Shown here piece by piece: positions 51,278 through 58,231 of a stretch of 64,000 bases of DNA. How positions within the stretch are numbered: the stretch's first letter is position 1; each line of letters starts with the position of its first letter. This DNA is from Thermoanaerobaculum sp. (GTDB lineage: Bacteria > Acidobacteriota > Thermoanaerobaculia > Multivoradales > UBA5704). The notes under the pieces were generated by a model. That model searched no databases. It was not told where the DNA came from and saw nothing but the letters and a program-made list of their open reading frames with translations. Position numbers and translations under genes: made by a program. Location: assembly GCA_021154885.1 (NCBI GenBank), contig JAJKHS010000131.1, positions 1 through 64,000 of the forward strand, in the 5' to 3' direction.

Positions 51278-51348
51278 GTTACGACTCCCTCTTGCAGCAG
51301 CCTGCCGTTGGCGTGGAGGGCGAAAATCAGTGTAACACTAAATTACAC
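51199..51348 (-). promoter_or_regulatory. cluster of inverted repeats between the prenyl synthase and peptide 1 genes
   Basis: Three perfect inverted repeats: GTGTAA-N7-TTACAC (51330-51348), ATGCTCAA-N7-TTGAGCAT (51255-51277) and TTGCGG-N3-CCGCA (51199-51212). The last resembles the two halves of the Bacillus ComA site (TTGCGG-N4-CCGCAA), but the spacer is one base shorter and the last base is missing. GTGTAAT also occurs upstream of peptide 2 (complement at 52727-52733). A shared regulator is possible but unproven. Confidence 0.4.
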
Positions 51349-51386
51349 CTCAATGATTCCTGGGGGCCAATAGAACGTCTCCTCCG

Positions 51387-52334
51387 TCAGGGAAGCGTCA
51401 GCGTCGCGGGATCCTCCACGCCTGCGATCTCGAGCAGCCGGTGAAGCGGCTTGATGTGCAGCTCGACCAGCTTCACCACCGGCTGGGGATCGGTCAGGGA
51501 TACGTCGGCGAGCAGCTCCCGGAGCTGCCGCGAAAGCTCGACCAGCTTCAGGGCGCAGTAGCTCACCGCGCCGCTACGGAAGAGGATCTTTTGCGCGGCG
51601 GCCAGAGCCTCCGGCTCGTCGACGCGCGTCGAAAGCTGCGCGAACTCGCCGCGACCGGCATGGTCCGCGGTCAGGGCATAGAGGATCGGCAGATTGTTGT
51701 GCCGGCGCTTCCAGTCCGCGCAGGCCGGCGATTCCAGGGCGTCTGCCAGATCGTCGTTGACCTGGATGTAGCGGCCGAGCAGGCGCCCCAGGTGGGCCAG
51801 CCGCTCCGCCGTGGCGGCGTCGGCACGGCCCAGGAGCGCGCCCATGCGCAGCGCCTCGCCGAAGAGCGGCGGGGACTTGGCCTCCACCACCCGCCAATAG
51901 TCCGCCTCGGTCTCGAGCTCCAATGAGTCGAGGCTCTGGCCGTAGCACGTGGCGAGGGACATGGTGGCGAAACTCTTCTGGAGCGCCGCCCGCACCGGCG
52001 CGCTCCCCTTGTCGAGAAGGAGCTGCCCCGCCGCTTGGAACGCCAGGGCCACGTTCGCCACCGGCCCGGGGCCAAGGCGGTGGAAGTCGCCGCGCGGATC
52101 GTCGTCCAGCATGTCGTCCACGAGGTGAATGCTGATCACCGAGCAGAAGACGGCGGCCGCCGCGGGCATGGCGTCCTCCTCGGAGCCCCCCACCGCCTTG
52201 CAGGCCGCCACCGGATACTCCCAGACGGAGGTCAATTCCCGATGGATCGGCCGCTCGATCAACTCGAGCATCAAAGGCCAGGAGGAGACCTCCGGAATCC
52301 TGCGGACTCTATTTCTCAGGTCCTCGAAGTCCAT
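51387..52334 (-). CDS. ComQ-like isoprenyl diphosphate synthase/peptide prenyltransferase
   Basis: A 315-residue protein of the polyprenyl-synthase fold. First Asp-rich motif HLVDDMLDDD, second motif VNDDLADA, and long Ala/Leu helices between them. I use the ATG at 52334 (MDFEDLRNRV); AAGGAGG lies 10 bases before it, and an in-frame GTG at 52340 is 4 bases from the same site. It could be an ordinary geranyl/farnesyl diphosphate synthase. However, it stands between two paralogous Trp-containing peptide genes and upstream of a PDZ-TM kinase, with no quinone, terpene or dxs gene nearby, so a ComQ-like role (prenylating the Trp of the peptides) is inferred. Confidence 0.75.
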   Translation of the reverse strand: MDFEDLRNRVRRIPEVSSWPLMLELIERPIHRELTSVWEYPVAACKAVGGSEEDAMPAAAAVFCSVISIHLVDDMLDDDPRGDFHRLGPGPVANVALAFQAAGQLLLDKGSAPVRAALQKSFATMSLATCYGQSLDSLELETEADYWRVVEAKSPPLFGEALRMGALLGRADAATAERLAHLGRLLGRYIQVNDDLADALESPACADWKRRHNNLPILYALTADHAGRGEFAQLSTRVDEPEALAAAQKILFRSGAVSYCALKLVELSRQLRELLADVSLTDPQPVVKLVELHIKPLHRLLEIAGVEDPATLTLP

Positions 52335-52457
52335 TCCCACATGCCCTCCTTGAAGGCCGTCGAGACCAAGCCCGGGGGGCCGGCCCCCCGGACCCGTGAC
52401 ACACTCACCAACGGCACGCAACCATCAAGCGAGTTTCGTGCCGGTCACTCCGCCGCT

Positions 52458-52628
52458 CTACTGCGCGGCCATTACAGGCCACTGCCCCCAATCGGTAAGG
52501 GCGCTTTCTGCATGGCCGTTGAGCAGGGCTTTGGCGTCCTCGATCTGGCTGACCTTGCGGAGCGCCGCGAAAAGATTGCCCTGCTCGCCAACGGAAATAA
52601 ACTTCCGGTAAAACTCTTGAATATGCAT
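52458..52628 (-). CDS. ComX-like peptide precursor 2
   Basis: A 56-residue peptide, the size of Bacillus ComX. It begins MHIQEFYRKFISVGEQ and ends near DWGQWPVMAAQ, with Trp47 and Trp50. The leader part is 54% identical (19 of 35 positions) to peptide 1, while the tails outside WG(E/Q)WP differ, as expected of a conserved recognition leader and a variable product. GGGGAG lies 10 bases before the ATG and can be masked by an upstream hairpin arm. There is no signal peptide. The gap to the prenyl-synthase gene is 123 bases. The alternative is a Nif11-like RiPP leader, which has similar length and helical leader. Confidence 0.7.
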   Translation of the reverse strand: MHIQEFYRKFISVGEQGNLFAALRKVSQIEDAKALLNGHAESALTDWGQWPVMAAQ

Positions 52629-52638
52629 CGGCGTAGCT

Positions 52639-52670
52639 CTCCCCTAGTAGGGGGAGCCGAAAGGCTCCCC
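52639..52670 (-). promoter_or_regulatory. mutually exclusive hairpins covering the peptide 2 ribosome-binding site
   Basis: On the minus strand, arm A GGGGAGCC (52663-52670), loop TTTC, arm B GGCTCCCC (52651-52658), spacer CTACTA, arm C GGGGAG (52639-52644), which is the Shine-Dalgarno of peptide 2. Arm B can pair with A (8 bp) or with C (6 bp). Pairing with C would hide the ribosome-binding site. On the plus strand the same A-B hairpin has a GAAA loop and is followed by ACGGTTTTTGTTTT, so it would act as an intrinsic terminator for antisense transcription. Confidence 0.5.
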
Positions 52671-52840
52671 ACGGTTTTTGTTTTAACCCGTACAAACCTA
52701 CAAACGATTTTAGAAACTACAGTGGTATTACACTCGGCAGGTGGTGGCCACGAGTCGCATTCCCCCCAATAGAAAAGTAGCAAAGTACGGCAACGGACTT
52801 CAGAGCACGCGCGTGTCCGTACCCTAAGGTGCGGCGAGCC

Positions 52841-52898
52841 CTGTCAGACCGTGACAGTGACACGAAGCTGACTTGGCGATGACACGGCAGATGACACG
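52841..52898. repeat. TGACACG direct repeats with a CTGTCA/TGACAG palindrome
   Basis: TGACACG occurs at 52858, 52880 and 52892. CTGTCA-GACCG-TGACAG covers 52841-52857. The cluster lies in the 340-base gap between the REC-EAL gene and peptide 2, where a promoter for the peptide operon would be expected. No protein is known to me to bind this motif. Confidence 0.4.
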
Positions 52899-52967
52899 AA
52901 AACCCGAAGCCAGATGGCGAAACTAAATAGATCTATTTGTGAATACTATTGATGAGCCGTGCCGCGC

Positions 52968-54194
52968 TCACGGCGGAGACGACGGCACGGCGCCGAGCGG
53001 CTCGAGGACACCGGAGTGATCCTGGCGGGCGGCGTCCGCCTGGAGCAACTGCGCCAGCTCGAGGCCGGGGAGCGGCTTGAGGAAGAAATAGCCCTGCGCG
53101 TAATCGATGCCGAGCAGGCGGAGCACCTCCGCATCCTCGGCCGTCTCGACCGCCTCCATCACCGTCGCCGTGCCGGCGCGCGCCGCCATCTCGGCCGTGC
53201 TCTGGACGATGATCTGTTTGAACGGATCGTGGGCCAGGCCGCGGCAGAAGGTGCCCGAAATCTTCAGGAAGTCCGGATGCAGATCTTGGAATAGGTTTAG
53301 ATTCGAAGAGCCCTCGCCAAAGTCGTCGAGCGCGATCCGGAATCCCCTTTCGCGCAGCCGTTGCAGCGTCGCGGCAAAGGCGCGGGGATTGACGATCGTC
53401 TGCTGCTCGGTGAGCTCCAGGACGATGCTCTTCTCTTCCATGCCGGCGCCGCGGACCGCGGTGCACAGCTTGTCGGCGAACTCCGGGTTGGTCAGCGAGC
53501 GCGGCTGCACGTTGAGGAAGGTGACCACCGTGTTGCCGAGGTGGATCACCTCGGCCAGGGCGGCGCGGATGCAGATCATGTCCGCCTCGAACAGCAGCTC
53601 CTTCTGGGCGGCGTAGGCGAGGAAGACCGCCGGGCTGCCCAGCACCGAGTGGGCGGGGCCGCGGGCCAGGCTCTCGACGCCGAAGACCTCGAAGCGCGGC
53701 GCGCCGTCGCGCAGCTTGACCACCGGCTGCAGCACGGCGCGGATGGGGTTGGCGGCCATGAAGTCCTCGAGCAGCTCCACCTGCTGCACCTCGCCGTCGC
53801 CCTCCAGAGGGGCACCGGGAACGAGCTGGGCGTCCCGCCGGTCCAGCAGATAGCTGCGCAGGCGCGACAGTCCCTCGGACTTCTCGAGCACGGCGGTCAC
53901 GCCGAGGACGGAGCACAGGTCGCGCACCGCCTGATCGACGTAGCCGGAGAGGACGTAGACCGCGGTGTCGGGGAAGTTGGCGGTCACGAAGCGGACCAGG
54001 CGCATGCCGTCCAGGCCACCGAGCTGGGAGACGGAGAGGTCGGTGATGACGACGTCGAAGCGAAAACAGCGCAGCAACGCCTCGGCCGCCTCGATCTCCA
54101 TGCAGGTGGTCAAGTCGAGACCCGGCAGCCGCAGACAGGCCGCCAGGGTGTCGACCACGATCGACTCGTCGTCGAGGATCAGTACGCGAAGCAC
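52968..54194 (-). CDS. REC-EAL domain response regulator (c-di-GMP phosphodiesterase type)
   Basis: A 408-residue protein from the GTG at 54194 (VLRVLILDDESIV), where a receiver domain begins. The frame is open further upstream, but that part is Arg/Pro-rich without family resemblance. The receiver has the acidic pair and the phospho-Asp in FDVVITDLS. The EAL domain shows FGVESLARG, LNVQPRSL, LELTEQQ, LDDFGEGSSNLNLF, and VMEAVETAEDAEVLRLLGIDYAQGYFFLKPLP. The usual KID is KIS here, so activity needs care. It would degrade c-di-GMP in response to phosphorylation. It is the first gene of the minus-strand group with the peptides, prenyl synthase and kinase. The start codon has no evident Shine-Dalgarno. 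Confidence 0.78.
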   Translation of the reverse strand: MLRVLILDDESIVVDTLAACLRLPGLDLTTCMEIEAAEALLRCFRFDVVITDLSVSQLGGLDGMRLVRFVTANFPDTAVYVLSGYVDQAVRDLCSVLGVTAVLEKSEGLSRLRSYLLDRRDAQLVPGAPLEGDGEVQQVELLEDFMAANPIRAVLQPVVKLRDGAPRFEVFGVESLARGPAHSVLGSPAVFLAYAAQKELLFEADMICIRAALAEVIHLGNTVVTFLNVQPRSLTNPEFADKLCTAVRGAGMEEKSIVLELTEQQTIVNPRAFAATLQRLRERGFRIALDDFGEGSSNLNLFQDLHPDFLKISGTFCRGLAHDPFKQIIVQSTAEMAARAGTATVMEAVETAEDAEVLRLLGIDYAQGYFFLKPLPGLELAQLLQADAARQDHSGVLEPLGAVPSSPP

Positions 54195-54565
54195 GGCATC
54201 GTCATCGTGCCGCCCGGCAGGCGGCGGGAAATCACGGGGTTTATCAGCCTCCTCCGCTGCACCGGCCCACCTCGGCGCGCCAACCCTGGCGGCTCGGGGA
54301 TGAGGTCCCCGCTCACCCTCGAGGCGGAAACCGGTGATCCGAGAACGGATTTGAGTCTGGTGGGAGGGTATCCCGTCAAGTGCGAGGAAGTCAACCGCGG
54401 GGCGGGCAGGACAACCCGGCAAGGACAATAAGGACACCAAGGACTTCAAGGACAACCAAGGACGAGGAGCCCATGTCTTCCTCAAATCCCTTGATGTCCT
54501 TGGCGTCCTTTGTGTCCTTTAGGTCCTTTAGGTCCTTGCTTTTGCGAGGCCCAGGTTCGTACGTC
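54195..54565. other. intergenic region with AAGGAC inverted-repeat array
   Basis: Besides the repeat at 54421-54540 I see no gene. Open frames here are extensions or shadows of the REC-EAL gene. Confidence 0.5.
54421..54540. repeat. AAGGAC tandem units facing a matching GTCCTT array
   Basis: About five AAGGAC units spaced 9 bases apart (54421-54463) are followed, after ~35 bases, by about five GTCCTT units (54498-54537). The two arms are complementary and can form one long hairpin. Each arm is a tandem repeat, so many registers can pair. It is located between addA and the REC-EAL gene. Confidence 0.65.
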
Positions 54566-57500
54566 TCACCCCACCACCCGCCCCACCCGCAAAAACCACA
54601 CCTCAAACCGTGGCGCCTCCTTCAGCTCCAACGCCTCCCGGATCGCCCGCGTGTACAGCTCCCCCTGGGGGGCGTAGACGGCCGCTCGCGCCTGGATCTC
54701 CTCATCCGTCTTCACCTCGTCCGTCTTGTAGTCGGCCACGACGATCCTGCCGTCCCGGGGATCGCGATAGAGGAGGTCGATCGCTCCGGTGACGACTCCC
54801 ACCGGCGAGTGATCGCCCTCTCCTGGAGGCAGGAGGACGGGGAGCTCGCGGGCGAGGAGGTGATCCTTCAATCTTCGCAGGCGACCCAGTAGAGGGCCGG
54901 CCGCGAAGGTGTCGAGGAGGGACCCGGCCACGGGGAGGGCGCGCTCCAGCTCGTCCCCTTCCACCAGGGCGGCGAGGTAGGCGGGGAGGAGGGAGCGCTG
55001 GCGGCCGGCCTCCTGGCGCGGATCGGCGGCGAGGTCCCACTCCTCCAGGGCGCGGTGGATGGCGCCGCCGGCGGCCATGGCCGCGGCCCGGTCCACGACG
55101 GGCCGCCGCCGCTCGGGCCTCTCGCTCGCCAGGCGCTCGGTCTGCTGCTCCCGGAGCAGGGCGTGGGCCTCCTCGGAGGCGGCGCCGCCGAAGGGACGGG
55201 CCCTGCGGATCGCGGCCCGGACGCGCTCGGCGCCGAGGCCCGCCGCGACGAGGGCGATCTCCTCCGGCCCGGGCAGGGAGGGCCGCTCGGGCTCGGCGGC
55301 GAGGCGGAGGTCCCCGGACGGACGCAGGGCGGGGAACTTCCAGAGGGCGCCTGTGGCGTCCGCGAAGGTCCAGGCCGGGGTGTCGCCGCCCGCCAGGGCC
55401 TCTGACCAGCGGGCGTGAAGGTCGTCCGGCAGGTCGCGGCGGGAGAGAAGAAGCTCCATGAGGGTGCGGGCCTGGTCCCATGGCTTCGCAGCCCATCGGT
55501 CCTGCCGGTCGGGCCAGGCGCCGGCCAGGACCACGCGGTCCTTGGCCCGGGTCATGGCCACGTAGAGGAGGCGGACGCGCTCGGCGGCTTCCACCTGCCG
55601 GCGATCGGCCTCGACGCGGTCGAAGCCCAGGGTGGGCGCGCCGAAGAGGCGGTATTCAAAACCGCCGTCCACCCGGCCCGCCTCGGTGCGCGGGCCGCGG
55701 TCGCCCGGCGGCGCCTTGTGGAGCTGGAGGAGGTAGACGTGCTCGAAGTCCAGCCCCTTGGCGCCGTGGATGGTGAGGACGGAGACGGCGTCCTCCGAGC
55801 CCTCCGTGGGCCGCCCCTCCTCGGCCTCGCGGGCCTCGGCCACACTCCGGCGCAGGGCGCGGAGGATGGCCGTCACGTCCCCGCCCCCCTCCTCCATGGC
55901 CGTCAGGAGCTGGCGGAAGAAGCGCTCCAGGTTGGCCAGCCGGTAGGGACCTAGATACCGCGCCGCCTCGGTGGCCTCCACCAGAGTGAGCCCCCGCAGA
56001 CGCTCGACGAAGAGGTCCGCCGGCTCGGTCGCGAAGGAGCGCCGCAGCAGGGCCAGGTTTTCGACCGCCACGAGGAGGTTGCGCTCCCAGCCGTGGACCC
56101 GTTCGATGCCGGGGATCTCCCGCATTATTTCCCGAGATATTGCCTGGGCCGCGCCCTCGATCGCCTCCCGCAGGGCGGCGAGGGCGCCGGGGTCCGGGCC
56201 GGCCAGCTCGGTCATCCGCTTCGGGAGCTGGCGGTTCCAGAGGGGGATCAGGGCCGCGTCGGGCACGCCCACGGTCGAGGAGCGCAGCACGGTGAGCAGC
56301 GCGAGATGGTCCCCCGGGTCGAGGATCGCCCGCACCAGGGCCGCGGCCTCGATGACCTCGCGGCGGCGGTAGTACTGCTTGTCCCGCCCCACGGCGAAGG
56401 GGACGCGCGCCCGGCGCAGCTCCTCCAGGTAGAGGTCGAGGTCCCCCGTGCTGCGCAGCAGGAGGGCGATCTCCCGCCAGCGCACACCGTGCTCCTCGTG
56501 CAGGGCGCGGACGTCGGCGGCCAGGGCCGTGGCCTCGATCTGGGCGGCCTCGCCCACCGCCGTCCGGCCCGCGCCCTTCTCGTCCTCTCTCTTCCAGGAG
56601 ACCCAGTGCTCGACCGGGGCCCAGCCGCCGCGGACGAAACCCGGATCGCCCTGCCGCCGCTCGCAGGCGAGAAGGGGCTCGAACGGGGGCTGGACGCCCG
56701 TGCGGGAGAGCATGACGGGCTCGATCACCCGCGCCACCTCCTCCAGGATGACGGGCACGGAGCGGAAGTTCTCGACCAGCGACATCACCTCGCCCCCGGC
56801 CTCCCGCACCCTGCCCACGAAGCCGTCGTAGGCCCGCAGGTCGGCATTGCGCCAGCCGTAGATGGACTGCTTGGGATCGCCCACCAGGAAGAGGCCGGGG
56901 CGCTCCTCCGGGGGACCGTCGAGGGCGAGCCAGCGCAGCAGCTCGCACTGGATGCGGTCGGTGTCCTGGAACTCGTCCACCAGGAGCTGGTCGATGCGCC
57001 GCCGCACCTGCCGGCGCACCTCGGGCTGGCGGGCGAGGAGCTGCTCGGCGCCGGTCAGGAGGAAGTCGAAGGTGGCGACCCCCTGGGCCCGCAACTCGCC
57101 TTGGACGGCGGCGAGCAGGGAGCCGAGGGCGAGCCGGCCGTGCTCCAGCACCTCGGGATCGAGGCACGCCAGGTGCTCGAGGACCTGATCCAGGGCGCCG
57201 GCGGCCACGGCCAGCTCCTCCAGGACGTCGCCGAAGAGGTCGACGTCCTTTCTCTTGCGCGACCACTCGTGCAGATGGTCTCTCAGGTTCTCGGGGAGGA
57301 GCTCGGCCCCCCATTCCTTCAGGGTCGCCACCGGGACCTCGCCCTCGCCGGACTCGCCGAGACGGGCGATCAGGGTGGCGAGCCCCTCCTCGATCCTGCG
57401 GACGTTCTGGCCCCGCGTCTTGCGGAGCCGCGGCGCGACGAAGCCGTGGACCGCCTGGCAGGCGGCGGTCAGGCGGTTCCGGAAGGCGCGCACGGCGGCG

Positions 57501-58231
57501 GTGCCGAAGGGGTCTGTCCCCAGCTCGGCCGCGGGCAGGCCGGAGCCCAGCAGGGCGATCAGGGCCTCGACCATCTCCTGGGGGCCGAAGCCCTTGGCGG
57601 CCAGGGCTAGGAGATGGGGATCGCCGGGAGCGCCGTAGCCCTCGCGCAACCGGTCCTCCACGATCTCCTGGACGATCTCCTCGACCCGGCGGCCGTCGGC
57701 ATCGATCACCAGATCGGGATGCACCCCCGCCTCCAGGGGGTGGTCGGCCAGCAACCCGCGGCAGAAGGCGTGGATGGTGCGCACGGCGAGATGGTCCAGG
57801 GTGCCCAGAAGGGCCCGGGCCCGGGCCGTGCGCTCCGCGGCGGGCGGCAGCAACCCGGCGTCGAGCCACGAAGGGACCTCACCCGATGATCCCAGCGAGG
57901 CGAGGGAGGCCAGCTCGCGGGCGGTCCGGCCGGCCATCTCGGCCGCCGCCGCCTCGGTGAAGGTGATGGCCACCACGCGGCCCAGGACCTCGGCGGCGAT
58001 GCGGTCCGTCGTGACCTCCTCGGGACGGCCGAAGGGCTTCGCCGCCGCCCGCTGGGCGAGGCGCCGCTCTGTCCGCTCCCAGCCGGTGCCGAGGGTCCAG
58101 GAGAGCAGCCGGCCGATGAGGGTGGTTGTCTTCCCCGTCCCCGCCCCGGCCTGGAGGACCAGGGGGCGGTCGAACCGCGTCTGGGCGGCCCGGCGGGCGT
58201 CGCGGTCCGCTTGGCGGAGAGGCTCGATCAC
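54566..58231 (-). CDS. addA: AddA-type UvrD helicase/nuclease
   Basis: A 1,221-residue DNA repair enzyme. The start is GTG at 58231, overlapping the addB stop (GTGA). Helicase motif I is LQAGAGTGKTTT, motif II QLLVDEFQDTD, motif III-like VGDPKQSIYGWRNADL, motif IV region LVENFRSVPVI, motif V VLTIHGAKGLDFEHVYLL and motif VI LLYVAMTRAKDR. The C-terminal PD-(D/E)XK nuclease has LLYRDPRDGRIVVADYKTDEV. With AddB it processes double-strand ends for RecA at Chi-like sites. It is coupled to addB in the usual order. Confidence 0.9.
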   Translation of the reverse strand: MIEPLRQADRDARRAAQTRFDRPLVLQAGAGTGKTTTLIGRLLSWTLGTGWERTERRLAQRAAAKPFGRPEEVTTDRIAAEVLGRVVAITFTEAAAAEMAGRTARELASLASLGSSGEVPSWLDAGLLPPAAERTARARALLGTLDHLAVRTIHAFCRGLLADHPLEAGVHPDLVIDADGRRVEEIVQEIVEDRLREGYGAPGDPHLLALAAKGFGPQEMVEALIALLGSGLPAAELGTDPFGTAAVRAFRNRLTAACQAVHGFVAPRLRKTRGQNVRRIEEGLATLIARLGESGEGEVPVATLKEWGAELLPENLRDHLHEWSRKRKDVDLFGDVLEELAVAAGALDQVLEHLACLDPEVLEHGRLALGSLLAAVQGELRAQGVATFDFLLTGAEQLLARQPEVRRQVRRRIDQLLVDEFQDTDRIQCELLRWLALDGPPEERPGLFLVGDPKQSIYGWRNADLRAYDGFVGRVREAGGEVMSLVENFRSVPVILEEVARVIEPVMLSRTGVQPPFEPLLACERRQGDPGFVRGGWAPVEHWVSWKREDEKGAGRTAVGEAAQIEATALAADVRALHEEHGVRWREIALLLRSTGDLDLYLEELRRARVPFAVGRDKQYYRRREVIEAAALVRAILDPGDHLALLTVLRSSTVGVPDAALIPLWNRQLPKRMTELAGPDPGALAALREAIEGAAQAISREIMREIPGIERVHGWERNLLVAVENLALLRRSFATEPADLFVERLRGLTLVEATEAARYLGPYRLANLERFFRQLLTAMEEGGGDVTAILRALRRSVAEAREAEEGRPTEGSEDAVSVLTIHGAKGLDFEHVYLLQLHKAPPGDRGPRTEAGRVDGGFEYRLFGAPTLGFDRVEADRRQVEAAERVRLLYVAMTRAKDRVVLAGAWPDRQDRWAAKPWDQARTLMELLLSRRDLPDDLHARWSEALAGGDTPAWTFADATGALWKFPALRPSGDLRLAAEPERPSLPGPEEIALVAAGLGAERVRAAIRRARPFGGAASEEAHALLREQQTERLASERPERRRPVVDRAAAMAAGGAIHRALEEWDLAADPRQEAGRQRSLLPAYLAALVEGDELERALPVAGSLLDTFAAGPLLGRLRRLKDHLLARELPVLLPPGEGDHSPVGVVTGAIDLLYRDPRDGRIVVADYKTDEVKTDEEIQARAAVYAPQGELYTRAIREALELKEAPRFEVWFLRVGRVVG

